A DNA stretch of 63,609 nucleotides from SFEL01 sp045603585 (GCA_045603585.1 JAZUMK010000051.1:1-63609); one strand, 5' to 3'. Counted from the stretch's first letter, positions 1 to 7,752 are shown. The notes: generated by a model not told the origin, from the sequence alone. Numbers and translations are program-made.

Positions 1-61
1 CCTTGAATCTCATCCAATTTCGCCGCTTTTGGTCCTTTGGAGTTTTAACGGCCATAGGGCA

Positions 62-170
62 TGGCAGAGCAAGGAAGAGCGAGGGAAGAATACTGGTTGT
101 ATTCTGACTGAGGATGACGCGGCTATGTCGTGTCATATGGCAGCTAAAACCGCGGTTCGGATTATATTGG
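62..170. repeat. IS-derived composite repeat, inverted partner of 51301-51409
   Basis: This segment matches the reverse complement of 51301-51409 with about 6 differences over 109 bases, counted by eye. In the partner it lies inside the remnant of an IS3-family transposase gene: the first third encodes part of the OrfB N-terminal region, and the rest is sequence that interrupts OrfB. To the right (about 172-300) it runs into the composite intergenic repeat also seen near 3076-3200. Upstream bases 1-61 show no recognisable gene. Confidence 0.75.
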
Positions 171-274
171 TTACCCTATGGCCGCGAGCAAGCGCAGTCC
201 GCGACGACGAGCCACGCCAGTCTGCTGCCTTCTTCGCAATGACAGGTTGATGATGACTGCGGTGTGCTGTCCGC

Positions 275-293
275 GGGCGATCAATGATCGCCC
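275..293. repeat. Short GGGCGATCA hairpin repeat (copy 1)
   Basis: A small palindrome of the form GGGCGATCA-N-TGATCGCCC followed by CCTGCA. The same unit recurs at 3178-3196, 8974-8992, 24876-24894, 54848-54866 and 56656-56674, always between genes and usually at the edge of larger repeats. Function unknown. Confidence 0.8.
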
Positions 294-310
294 CTGCATT
301 TTTCCGCACA

Positions 311-412
311 AAAAAGCGAAAGGGGATCATTATTTCCCATTTCGCTTTTCTTTCTCTTTTTGCTTCTTTTTCTCTTCTTTTCCCGCTGGAAAAGAAAGAG
401 AAAAAGAAGAAT
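311..412. repeat. GCGAAA hairpin plus polypyrimidine/polypurine hairpin (copy 1)
   Basis: A terminator-like hairpin (311-347, arms AAAAAAGCGAAA and TTTCGCTTTT) is followed at once by a long hairpin whose left arm is nearly pure C/T and right arm nearly pure A/G (about 344-409). It lies directly downstream of the peroxiredoxin gene on the minus strand, where the GCGAAA hairpin ends in a T-run, so it probably terminates that operon. The polypyrimidine unit is a dispersed repeat with at least eleven copies in the window. Confidence 0.7.
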
Positions 413-423
413 AGACCCCTCCC

Positions 424-882
424 CTACAATCCCAGATACTCCAGTATCTCGGCGGCGTTGGTATCGGGCTTTGCCTTGGGGAATACCTTTTCCACGGTGC
501 CGTCGGGGGCAATTATGAAGGTGCTGCGGACAACCCCCATGGACACCTTGCCGTACAGCTTCTTTTCCTGCCATACACCAAAGGCCTGAACGGCCTCAAG
601 GTCGGGGTCGGAAAGCAGAATAAAGGGCAGGTCATACTTTTCCGCAAACTTCTGATGGGAAGCCACGCTGTCCTTACTTATGCCGATGACCGCGATATCA
701 TTGCTGCGGAAGCCCTCATAGGCGGCGGCAAAGGCGCAGGCCTGGCGGGTGCAGCCGGGGGTGTTGTCACGGGGGTAGAAATAGACCACCGCCCGCTTGC
801 CCGCAAAATCCGCAAGGGAAACGGCATTGCCGTCCTTGTCCTTAAGGGTGAAGTTCGGGGCTTTATCGCCAACTTTAAGCAT
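424..882 (-). CDS. bcp: Thiol peroxidase, BCP/PrxQ-type peroxiredoxin
   Basis: A 152-residue peroxiredoxin that reduces hydroperoxides in the cytoplasm using thioredoxin-type reductants. The AhpC/TSA fold is clear: the motif YPRDNTPGCTRQAC carries the likely peroxidatic Cys44 and a resolving Cys49 with the five-residue offset of the atypical BCP class. The start at 882 is chosen because an AGGAGG lies about 8 bases upstream; a longer in-frame reading would overlap the aldolase gene without support. It begins 4 bases after the stop of the aldolase, so it is probably the last gene of the mtnA-aldolase operon and followed by a terminator. Confidence 0.93.
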   Translation of the reverse strand: MLKVGDKAPNFTLKDKDGNAVSLADFAGKRAVVYFYPRDNTPGCTRQACAFAAAYEGFRSNDIAVIGISKDSVASHQKFAEKYDLPFILLSDPDLEAVQAFGVWQEKKLYGKVSMGVVRSTFIIAPDGTVEKVFPKAKPDTNAAEILEYLGL

Positions 883-886
883 ATTA

Positions 887-1534
887 TTACTCCTCCTGTG
901 ATGTTTTTCCCTGTCCGTAATCAGCAAAGCGGCGGCGTACATCCGCCATCTGTTCAGAGGTAAGGTTCCTTGCGCCGCCCATGGCCTGGGTGCGCCAGTA
1001 TATCTCCGCAACAAATTCCACTTCCTCCGCCGCGGCAAAGGCCCGCTCTATATTTGGGCCGGCTGCCAGCAGGCCGTGATGACCCAGAAGCAAAGCGTTT
1101 TGAGTGAGATTCTCCCCGGCAGCCAACGCAAGCTGCTGTGAGCCGAAGGGATAATAGGGTATGCAGGGCACGCTGTCCCCCGCGTAGCCTATCAGGTAAT
1201 GGACAGGGGGAAGGGGCATTTCCATGCAGGCCAGCACCGTGGCAAAGGTGGAATGGGTATGCACTATTGCGGAAATATCCCGCCGCCTTTTGTAGCAGGC
1301 GATGTGCATGGAAAGCTCGCTGGATGGGGCAAGGGTGCCATACAGAATGTTCCCCTTCATATCCACCACCGGCACGTCTTCAGCGGTCATGGTTTCGTAT
1401 TCCACGCCGCTGGGGGATATGGCTATGCATATGCCGCTGCGTATGCTTATGTTGCCCCCTGTGCCCCGGGTCAATCCCCGGCTCTGCATAAGGCGGCAGT
1501 AACGGACTATCTGTTCGCGTTCCTGTTTCATCAT
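887..1534 (-). CDS. Class II aldolase (fuculose-phosphate / deoxyribulose-phosphate type)
   Basis: A 215-residue zinc-dependent class II aldolase/adducin-family enzyme. The metal ligands are visible: the HTHS motif (about residues 93-96) and GHHGLLA (about 152-158), plus a Glu in SSELSMH that serves as the catalytic acid in FucA. Family members cleave fuculose-1-phosphate, ribulose-phosphates or 5-deoxyribulose-1-phosphate to dihydroxyacetone phosphate and an aldehyde. It starts one base after the stop of the MtnA-family isomerase, and in known DHAP-shunt loci that pair processes 5-deoxyribose or 5-methylthioribose 1-phosphate. That substrate is inferred from context; fuculose phosphate cannot be excluded. 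Confidence 0.88.
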   Translation of the reverse strand: MMKQEREQIVRYCRLMQSRGLTRGTGGNISIRSGICIAISPSGVEYETMTAEDVPVVDMKGNILYGTLAPSSELSMHIACYKRRRDISAIVHTHSTFATVLACMEMPLPPVHYLIGYAGDSVPCIPYYPFGSQQLALAAGENLTQNALLLGHHGLLAAGPNIERAFAAAEEVEFVAEIYWRTQAMGGARNLTSEQMADVRRRFADYGQGKTSQEE

Positions 1535-1535
1535 A

Positions 1536-2612
1536 TCATTTCACCTGTTCAAACAATGCTTTAAGGCTCTCTGTGTACGGCGGGCGGCATACGCCCTTTT
1601 CGGTTATTATGGCGGTGATAAGGCTGTTGTCCGTCACGTCAAAGGCGGGATTGTAGCACTTTACCTCAGGCAGCGCCATGGGCTGAGCGTAGAATTTTTC
1701 CCTTATTTCCGCCTCAGGCCGCAGCTCTATCTTTATATCCTCCCCTGTGGGGCAGTTCATGTCTATGGTGGAGGTGGGGCCAAGGACGTAAAAGGGTATG
1801 CCGTAATGCTTTGCCAGTATTGCCACGCCGCTGGTGCCTATCTTGTTTGCGGCATCCCCATTGGCAGCAACTCTGTCGCAGCCCACCATGCAGGCGGATA
1901 CCCAGCCGTTCTTCATCACCATGCTGGCCATGTTGTCGCAGATGAGGGTAACATCCGCCCCTGCCTTATGCAGCTCGTAGGCGGTGAGCCTTGCCCCCTG
2001 CAATAGCGGCCGTGTTTCATCCGCAAATACCCTGAGCTTTATCCCCTTTTCCAGCGCCATGAACAGGGGACCCTGACCTGTGCCGTAGCGGGAGGTGGCA
2101 AGGGGGCCTGCGTTGCAGTGGGTCAGCACCCCGTCCCCATCCTTCAGCAGGGACAGGCCATATTCGGATATCCTGCGGCACATATCCATATCTTCATTGT
2201 GTATGGCGGCGGCCTCCTCAAAGAGGGCGTCGATGATTTTATCAACAGGCAGGCCGCAAAGGGATCTTGCCTTATCCAGTATGCGCCCCGTTGCCCATGC
2301 AAGATTCACCGCCGTGGGGCGGGAGGAGTTGAGGTATTGGCATTTCTCCTTCAGATGGGCAAGGAAAACATCAAAATTATCCCTCGGCCCCTGTGCGGCC
2401 AGTATTGCCGCCGCATAGCCTGCGAATATCCCTATTGCAGGGGCGCCCCGCACCTTCAGCTGATATATGGCATCGTAAAACTGCTCCGCCGTGGTAAGCT
2501 CGATGTATTCAAGGCTGTTGGGCAGCATTGTCTGATCCACTATTACAAGGCTGCGCCTGTCGTCGCTGAGCCGCAGGTTCTGCATATGTGTTACAGAGTG
2601 AAGGTTATCCAT
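1536..2612 (-). CDS. mtnA: Methylthioribose-1-phosphate / 5-deoxyribose-1-phosphate isomerase
   Basis: A 358-residue member of the MtnA/eIF2B-like aldose-ketose isomerase family. Hallmarks are RGAPAIG (about 55-61), catalytic Cys166 in THCNAGPLA, and the Asp in CDRVAANGDAANKIGT. The family isomerises 5-methylthioribose-1-P, or in the DrdI branch 5-deoxyribose-1-P, to the ketose. The start at 2612 has an AGGAGG upstream (2620-2625). It is the first gene of a tight operon with the class II aldolase and a peroxiredoxin. No kinase or nucleosidase of the pathway is nearby, so the substrate must be made by enzymes encoded elsewhere. MtnA and DrdI activity cannot be told apart from sequence alone. 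Confidence 0.93.
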   Translation of the reverse strand: MDNLHSVTHMQNLRLSDDRRSLVIVDQTMLPNSLEYIELTTAEQFYDAIYQLKVRGAPAIGIFAGYAAAILAAQGPRDNFDVFLAHLKEKCQYLNSSRPTAVNLAWATGRILDKARSLCGLPVDKIIDALFEEAAAIHNEDMDMCRRISEYGLSLLKDGDGVLTHCNAGPLATSRYGTGQGPLFMALEKGIKLRVFADETRPLLQGARLTAYELHKAGADVTLICDNMASMVMKNGWVSACMVGCDRVAANGDAANKIGTSGVAILAKHYGIPFYVLGPTSTIDMNCPTGEDIKIELRPEAEIREKFYAQPMALPEVKCYNPAFDVTDNSLITAIITEKGVCRPPYTESLKALFEQVK

Positions 2613-2699
2613 TATGGGCCCTCCTGATGTGTGGTGATGATGTGTCTATGGTTTGATTATATCACGGAATGAAGCTGAGAGGGAGGGAGAATAGGTTAT

Positions 2700-3210
2700 A
2701 GGCAACAGTGAAGGGGGAAGCCCTCTCAGTCCCTGCGGGACAGCTCTCCCGGAGGGAGAGCCAAGGGGGCAGAAGCTTCCCATCCGACTGTCATTGCGAG
2801 GCAGCCCTCAGACTGCCGTGGCAATCCGTTTATTCTGCGGTAACGATGATTGCGTGGTATGATTATCTAAACCCACCCAACCCCCCCTTTATGTATCTTC
2901 GCCAGCGGCGAAGCGGGGGACGGCTACCATCCAAATAAATAAAAATAAGCCGTTGGTTACGCCGCAGCTTGGATAGTGCGCCCTGTTTTCCCGCAAACCC
3001 GTGAAAAACCCAAAGGTACGACGGTTTTTCACGGAGAGGAGGAGCGATGGAGTGAGCGAGAGGGCATAGCCCCTGTGGCTATGGCCGCGAGCAAGCGCAG
3101 TCCGCGACGAGGAGCCACGCCAGTCTGAGGACTGGCTCGCAATAACAGGTTGATGATGACTGCGGTGTGCTGTCGACGGGCGATCACTGATCGCCCCTAC
3201 AGGTTTTATA
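2700..3210. repeat. Composite intergenic repeat block
   Basis: About 500 bases without a gene. It contains a hairpin unit with CTCTCCC/GGGAGAG arms (2706-2780; similar units near 24445-24515, 28575-28630 and 56560-56612), a TCATTGCGAGGCAGCC unit (2789-2832), one partial MITE-like palindrome (about 2862-2990), a region at 3076-3170 resembling 172-260, and the GGGCGATCA hairpin at 3178-3196. The same modules recur in other gaps in different order and orientation. Confidence 0.75.
3178..3196. repeat. Short GGGCGATCA hairpin repeat (copy 2)
   Basis: Perfect GGGCGATCA-C-TGATCGCCC palindrome followed by CCTACAGG, as in the other copies. Confidence 0.8.
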
Positions 3211-3298
3211 CCGCAAGCGGACAGCGCAGCCATGGACATTTTCTCAAATTTTTCCCCATAAAAACTGTCTGCCTCTGTATTTACATTATTGGATATAG

Positions 3299-3304
3299 TA
3301 TAAT
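3299..3304 (+). promoter_or_regulatory. Possible -10 box of dnaN promoter
   Basis: TATAAT lies 30 bases before the dnaN start. No good -35 box sits at the normal distance: TTTACA at 3280-3285 is too close, and TGTATT at the right distance is weak. Assignment is tentative. Confidence 0.4.
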
Positions 3305-3333
3305 ATGAATAGATAAGTATGGAGGTATCGCCC

Positions 3334-4440
3334 ATGAAACTGACCGTCGACACTCAGGAGCTTAATGCAGTATTGGCCGTAGCATCCAAGGCCCTCAGCG
3401 CAAAGTCCACAGTAAGCATACTGGAAGGCATATACATGGCCGCGGAAAACGGCGAGCTGCTGCTGCGCTGTACCGATATGTCTCTGCAGATAGAAGCCAC
3501 CATCGGCGCAAACGTTGAAAAGGGCGGTGCATGCGTGCTTCCCGGCAGGCTGTTTGCAGACCTTGCAAGAAAGCTCCCCGGCGAAGAAACCTCCTTTACC
3601 CTGGAAAAATCCTCCATGCTGGTGGAAAGCGGCAGAGCCACCACCACCATGCAGACGGAAAACGCCAAGGATTACATCAGCATGCCTGATGTTCACAAGG
3701 AATTTTCCCTCACCATATCCAAGCCTGCCCTCAAGAACATGATACGCCAGAGCATATTCGCCACCGCTCAGGACGATTCCAAGCCCATACTCCGCGGCGT
3801 GCTGCTGGAGCTGGATGGGGATGAGCTGAGCATGGTCGCGCTGGACGGCTACCGCCTTGCCCGCCGCAGGGAAAGGGTAAAGGTAAGCGGCGAATTCAGA
3901 AATTCCGTACTGCCTTCCCGCGGCCTGCTGGAGATCAGCCGCATACTGGACGACAACGACGAGGATATCAACCTTGTATTCTCCAAGACCCACGTTATGA
4001 TAGACATGGGCTGCACCCGCATAATCACCCGCCTGATGGACGGCGAATTTATCCGCTACCGCCAGATACTCCCCACCGGCCACACCACCCGCGTACGGGC
4101 AAACCGCCAGGAGCTGATGGACAGTATCGACCGCGTATCCCTCATGGCCCGTGAAAGCAAGAAGAACCACATCAAGTTCTCCTTTGAGGAAAAGACCCTG
4201 ACCATCACCGCCAACAGCGAGATCGGCAACAGCCGGGAGATAATCTCCATCGACCGTGTAGGCAGCGATCTGGATATCGCCTTCAATGCCAAGTATTTCA
4301 GCGACGTGCTGAAGGTGCTGGATGACGAATACGTCACCCTTGAGATGAACAGCAACATCAGCCCCTGCGTGGTGGCGCCCGAAACCGGCAGCGAGTATTA
4401 TTACCTTATCCTGCCTGTTCGCCTGTTCACCGCAAACTAA
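3334..4440 (+). CDS. dnaN: DNA polymerase III sliding clamp (beta subunit)
   Basis: A 368-residue beta clamp, the ring that tethers DNA polymerase to the template. It is close to the usual 366-380 residues, has the three-domain layout, and ends in the typical LPVR followed by a few residues. The start at 3334 is chosen because GGAGGT (3321-3326) lies 7 bases upstream; an ATG at 3319 would put this site inside the gene. In most bacteria dnaN directly follows dnaA. Here it is alone, preceded by repeats and a tRNA gene downstream, so the dnaA-dnaN unit has been split. dnaA is not in the window. Confidence 0.97.
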   Translation: MKLTVDTQELNAVLAVASKALSAKSTVSILEGIYMAAENGELLLRCTDMSLQIEATIGANVEKGGACVLPGRLFADLARKLPGEETSFTLEKSSMLVESGRATTTMQTENAKDYISMPDVHKEFSLTISKPALKNMIRQSIFATAQDDSKPILRGVLLELDGDELSMVALDGYRLARRRERVKVSGEFRNSVLPSRGLLEISRILDDNDEDINLVFSKTHVMIDMGCTRIITRLMDGEFIRYRQILPTGHTTRVRANRQELMDSIDRVSLMARESKKNHIKFSFEEKTLTITANSEIGNSREIISIDRVGSDLDIAFNAKYFSDVLKVLDDEYVTLEMNSNISPCVVAPETGSEYYYLILPVRLFTAN

Positions 4441-4526
4441 AACCACAGATGACCGGGGAGAGGGAAATTCCTTCTCCCCTTAGCGTAACCCTAAATTTCG
4501 CCAAAAAATATATTATCAAAAAAAGC

Positions 4527-4555
4527 TTGCATTGTGCCTGTCCTTTATGTATAAT
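4527..4555 (+). promoter_or_regulatory. Sigma-70-type promoter of the tRNA-Thr gene
   Basis: TTGCAT (4527-4532), a 17-base spacer and a perfect TATAAT (4550-4555) lie directly upstream of the tRNA gene. Confidence 0.8.
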
Positions 4556-4572
4556 ACATACGTTGCGAAATC

Positions 4573-4649
4573 GCTGGTGTAGCTCAGTTGGTAGAGCGCG
4601 TCATTGGTAATGACGAGGTTCATGGGTCCGACTCCCATCACCAGCTCCA
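4573..4649 (+). tRNA. tRNA-Thr, anticodon GGT, with unusual T-loop
   Basis: Cloverleaf arms are clear: acceptor GCTGGTG/CACCAGC, D-arm GCTC/GAGC, anticodon stem CGTCA/TGACG with loop TTGGTAA (anticodon GGT, reads ACC/ACU), T-stem ATGGG/CCCAT, discriminator T and an encoded CCA. Two oddities: the T-loop reads TCCGACT instead of TTCGACT, so position 55 is C rather than the near-universal U, and the variable region is 6 bases (AGGTTC) rather than 5. It has its own good promoter and terminator. The last 19 bases are repeated 191 bases downstream. Confidence 0.88.
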
Positions 4650-4653
4650 AACG

Positions 4654-4681
4654 AAAAACCACCCAATCGGGTGGTTTTTTG
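4654..4681 (+). terminator. Intrinsic terminator of tRNA-Thr
   Basis: Hairpin CCACCC-AATC-GGGTGG followed by six T, starting 5 bases after the tRNA CCA end. The A-rich left flank extends the stem. Confidence 0.9.
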
Positions 4682-4755
4682 GTTTGGAAATTTAGTTGGA
4701 AGGGAGTCGGAGGGCGGATAAGCAAAGGCGCCGGTGACGCCTTTGCCCGCCCCGG

Positions 4756-4840
4756 CTTTGCTCATATAGGCGGAGGGCGCCGTGTGGAGCACAAGACCGA
4801 CTGCCGATATATGAGCAAAGAACTCCCATCACCAGCTCCA
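4756..4840. repeat. Duplicated tRNA-Thr 3' end with flanking inverted repeat (possible att scar)
   Basis: Bases 4822-4840 repeat the last 19 bases of the tRNA gene exactly (4631-4649). Immediately left is a 13-bp perfect inverted repeat: CTTTGCTCATATA at 4756-4768 and its complement at 4808-4820. A direct repeat of a tRNA 3' end is the usual trace of a tyrosine-recombinase element integrating at a tRNA gene. Here only 172 bases lie between the copies and no integrase is seen, so this would be a scar or a decayed second tRNA. Confidence 0.65.
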
Positions 4841-4921
4841 TCATTATCACCGGCCCCATCGGGTTTGCACATGCTCTATTATACAAAACTCATGCAGGTA
4901 TATATCCCGCAGGGGCATATT

Positions 4922-5569
4922 CTATATATCAAAGCATTTTTGCAGCGTCTTGTATTCTCCCATTACCAGCAGGCTCATTTCCCGGGTAAGTATTATATCG
5001 GGGGCGATCACTATGTTCATTTTGTCGTTATACTTTATACCCAGTATGTTTATGCTGTATTTTTTGCGTATATCTATCTGGCCGATGGATTTGCCCACCC
5101 AGTTTTCCGGTACAGGCACCTCGAAAATGGCGTATTTGTCATCCAGCTCTATATAGTCCATTATATGGTCTGCGCTGTAGCGTATGGCAGCCCATTCCGC
5201 CACCTGCCTCTCGGGATAAACCACCTCATCCGCGCCGTTTCTCAGCAGAAACTTTGCCTGTACGTCCCTTTCCGCACGGGATACCACCATCTTTGCCCCC
5301 AGCTCCTTCAGCAAGGAGGTGGTTTCAAGGGAGCTCTGAAAATCGCTGCTGATGGCAACGATGCATACGTCGTAATTACTTACACCAAGGGATCTTAAAA
5401 ATTCAAAATTGGTGCTGTTGCCTATCTGGGCCTCTACCACGTATGGAAGAATTTCGTTTATTCTGTTTTCGTCCAGGTCGATGGCCATCACCTCGTGGCC
5501 CAGTTCATTGAGCTTTATGGCGATATGCTTGCCAAACCTTCCCACGCCTATCAAAAGTATGGATTTCAT
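4922..5569 (-). CDS. ktrA: Potassium uptake regulatory subunit (RCK protein KtrA/TrkA)
   Basis: A 215-residue cytoplasmic gating subunit of a Ktr/Trk potassium channel. The N-terminal RCK Rossmann domain starts with GVGRFGKHIA (about 8-17) for nucleotide binding. The C-terminal TrkA_C domain (about 135-215) is the part that binds c-di-AMP in Bacillota relatives. It follows the membrane subunit by 16 bases in the same operon. Length fits KtrA/KtrC, not the double-length proteobacterial TrkA. Confidence 0.93.
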   Translation of the reverse strand: MKSILLIGVGRFGKHIAIKLNELGHEVMAIDLDENRINEILPYVVEAQIGNSTNFEFLRSLGVSNYDVCIVAISSDFQSSLETTSLLKELGAKMVVSRAERDVQAKFLLRNGADEVVYPERQVAEWAAIRYSADHIMDYIELDDKYAIFEVPVPENWVGKSIGQIDIRKKYSINILGIKYNDKMNIVIAPDIILTREMSLLVMGEYKTLQKCFDI

Positions 5570-5585
5570 AGTTGTTTACCTTCCT

Positions 5586-6950
5586 TTATCCTACTGTTAT
5601 ATTGCCCACAGGCAGCTTGGAATACTGTATGTCCGGTGAAGAAAATGCAGCATATATCAGCGTAAGCCCCCCTACCCTTCCCAGGAACATAAGGGCGATA
5701 AGCACTATTTGGGATGCTGTTCCCAGGGTGGGGGTTATGCCAAGGGAAAGGCCCACGGTGCCTATTGCCGAGGCCGCCTCAAAAAGGCATTCCTTCATGG
5801 GTATTCCCTCAAGCAGATTGATAGCCACGGCGCCGCCCAAAAAGAGAACGATATAAAGTATCAATATGGCGCAGGCATGCCGCACCACGTCGTTTTCCAC
5901 CCTGCGGCCGAAAAACGAAGTATCATCCCGCCGTCTGAACACCGCTATGGCGTTGGCAAAAATTACCGCGATGGTGGTGGTTTTCATGCCGCCTGCGGTG
6001 GAGCCCGGGGAGCCGCCTATCAGCATCAGGGGTATCATTACCGCTATGCCCGCCGCGCTCATGGCGGTGAGATCCGCCGTGTTAAAGCCTGCCGTCCTTG
6101 TGGTAACGGACTGAAAAAGGGATACCAGCAGCCTTTCGCCGCCAAGGTGGGAAAACTCGCTGAAATAGAAAAATATTGCAGGTATGATTATAAGTATGCC
6201 GCTTGTAACCAATATTACCTTGCTCTGCATCCTGTATCGCTTTATGCTGAGCCGGTTTGAATAAATGTCCTCCCAGGTAAGAAAGCCAAGGCCGCCCACT
6301 ATAATAAGCAGCATTACGGTTATGTTTATCAGGGGGTCTGCGGCGTATGACATGAGGGAAACATACTGCCCCTCAGGCCCTCCCATTATGTCAAAGCCCG
6401 CATTGCAAAAGGCGGATACGGAATGAAAGAACGCCATCCATATTCCCCTTTTCCCAAAGCCTTCATAAAATACCGGGGCCATTAACGCCGCGCCTGCCGT
6501 TTCTATTATAAGGGTAACTATTACAGCAAACTGCGTAAGCTTTATTACGCCGCCCAGCTTGTGGGAGGCTATTGCCTCCTGCATGGTGCTGCGCTGCATA
6601 AGGGATATTCTTCTGCCGGATATTACCGCAAAGAACACGCCCACCGTCATTACCCCAAGGCCGCCTATCTGTATGAGAGCCAGTATCGTTCCCTGCCCGA
6701 ATAGTGACCAATAGGATGCAGTATCATGAACCACCAGCCCCGTAACGCATACCGCGGAGGTGGAAGTAAAAAGCGCTTCTTTAAAGGGCGTGTACACGCC
6801 CTCCCTTGAGGATATGGGAAGGGACAATACAACGGCGCCAATTAATATTACCGCCAAAAATCCAAGTATTATTATCTGAAAAGAGGAAAGATGCCTTTTT
6901 ACAGGTGAATGCATATTCCTTTGCTGTTTCTCCTTTTGCCTATCAATCAT
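5586..6950 (-). CDS. ktrB: Potassium transporter membrane subunit (KtrB/TrkH family)
   Basis: A protein of about 454 residues with many hydrophobic segments, matching the superfamily of K+ transporters built from four membrane-pore-membrane repeats. Segments such as STSAVCVTGLVV near residue 65 resemble the first pore region. The start at 6950 is chosen because its ATG overlaps the end of the upstream gene, giving translational coupling and normal family length; a longer reading from 6995 would extend further into the upstream gene. Works with the RCK subunit downstream. Confidence 0.93.
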   Translation of the reverse strand: MIDRQKEKQQRNMHSPVKRHLSSFQIIILGFLAVILIGAVVLSLPISSREGVYTPFKEALFTSTSAVCVTGLVVHDTASYWSLFGQGTILALIQIGGLGVMTVGVFFAVISGRRISLMQRSTMQEAIASHKLGGVIKLTQFAVIVTLIIETAGAALMAPVFYEGFGKRGIWMAFFHSVSAFCNAGFDIMGGPEGQYVSLMSYAADPLINITVMLLIIVGGLGFLTWEDIYSNRLSIKRYRMQSKVILVTSGILIIIPAIFFYFSEFSHLGGERLLVSLFQSVTTRTAGFNTADLTAMSAAGIAVMIPLMLIGGSPGSTAGGMKTTTIAVIFANAIAVFRRRDDTSFFGRRVENDVVRHACAILILYIVLFLGGAVAINLLEGIPMKECLFEAASAIGTVGLSLGITPTLGTASQIVLIALMFLGRVGGLTLIYAAFSSPDIQYSKLPVGNITVG

Positions 6951-7299
6951 GTTTGTCATCCACCGAGTCGGACAGATGCTGAAAGTCGTCCACAAATCCC
7001 TTGATTTTTGACTTATCGGAAAGATACCCGATCAATTGCTGATTTGTACCCTTTTCCATATAGTGCGACACGACCATGTCGCTGCCGGGGCGAGCCACCA
7101 TAAAGCGAAGCCAGCGAAGATCGTCATTCTCGTATTCAATGATAAAAACTGCCTTATTTTTACTTCCGCGGAAATCAAAGCTGACTGTGAAGGGGGAAAA
7201 TATCCCTTTTTCCGGGATTTGGGTACCCCGCAGATTTTCACAGCAATACTCCATGCATCTTTCTACAAGCAAATGGTTGGCTTTATCATTGTCCAGCAT
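6943..7299 (-). CDS. Hypothetical protein, first gene of the ktr operon
   Basis: A soluble 118-residue protein with an AGGAGG ribosome site before its ATG. It is rich in charged residues, has no membrane segment or signal peptide, and has the look of a small alpha/beta protein. I do not recognise the family. It overlaps the start of ktrB, so the three genes are almost certainly co-transcribed. A role connected to potassium uptake is inferred only from this position. Confidence 0.75.
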   Translation of the reverse strand: MLDNDKANHLLVERCMEYCCENLRGTQIPEKGIFSPFTVSFDFRGSKNKAVFIIEYENDDLRWLRFMVARPGSDMVVSHYMEKGTNQQLIGYLSDKSKIKGFVDDFQHLSDSVDDKHD

Positions 7300-7384
7300 A
7301 ACAAATACCTCCTGTGGATTTCCTGCAGTGATTCTTATTCATTTGAAACAAGCTGAGGCGGCGGATATATTTTTGTATGTTGAA

Positions 7385-7419
7385 ATGGGCTCATCGGTAT
7401 GCTGCCCATTAAAACCGAT
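7385..7419 (-). ncRNA. Candidate H-type pseudoknot in ktr operon leader
   Basis: On the minus-strand transcript two pairs of complementary segments are interleaved: AUCGGU (7419-7414) with ACCGAU (7398-7393), and AAUGGGC (7410-7404) with GCCCAUU (7390-7384). That is the arrangement of an H-type pseudoknot with loops of about 4, 5 and 2 bases. It lies about 85 bases before the first start codon and just after a candidate promoter. No known riboswitch class was recognised. Confidence 0.35.
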
Positions 7420-7440
7420 ACCTTGATATGCTTATTGTCT

Positions 7441-7467
7441 ATTATAGCGGATGCCCATTCCTGTCAC
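7441..7467 (-). promoter_or_regulatory. Candidate promoter of the ktr operon
   Basis: On the minus strand TATAAT (7446-7441) is preceded by GTGACA (7467-7462) with a short 15-base spacer. Transcription would start near 7434, leaving a leader of about 135 bases. From here to 7752 no gene or clear repeat was seen. Confidence 0.4.
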
Positions 7468-7752
7468 GCATTGGTAAAACAGCAGACGGTCTGCGCGGGT
7501 ATACTTATCCATATCATCAATTGTACCGCCTTATTGAAACCGTGTAAATATTCAAACCACGCAAAACTCGGCCTATTGACCCACGGATGATCGCGGCATA
7601 GGCAATAGTCGGCAACTGCACTGAACACCGGCGCCTTCTTCCGCAGCCCCATTGTAAGCAACGGTTTCTTTGCCCTTTCTTTCTGAAGGAAAGGCGCCCC
7701 GCGGAGCGACCCATGTATGCCCGCTTCCCTTCAAAAACAACGGTACCTGAAT

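Noticed and set aside
3286..4446. 386-codon frame on the minus strand opposite dnaN
   Set aside because: Mirror frame of dnaN; no ribosome site.
7300..7440. ydaO-type c-di-AMP riboswitch upstream of ktr genes
   Set aside because: The leader is too short and lacks the conserved blocks of that class.
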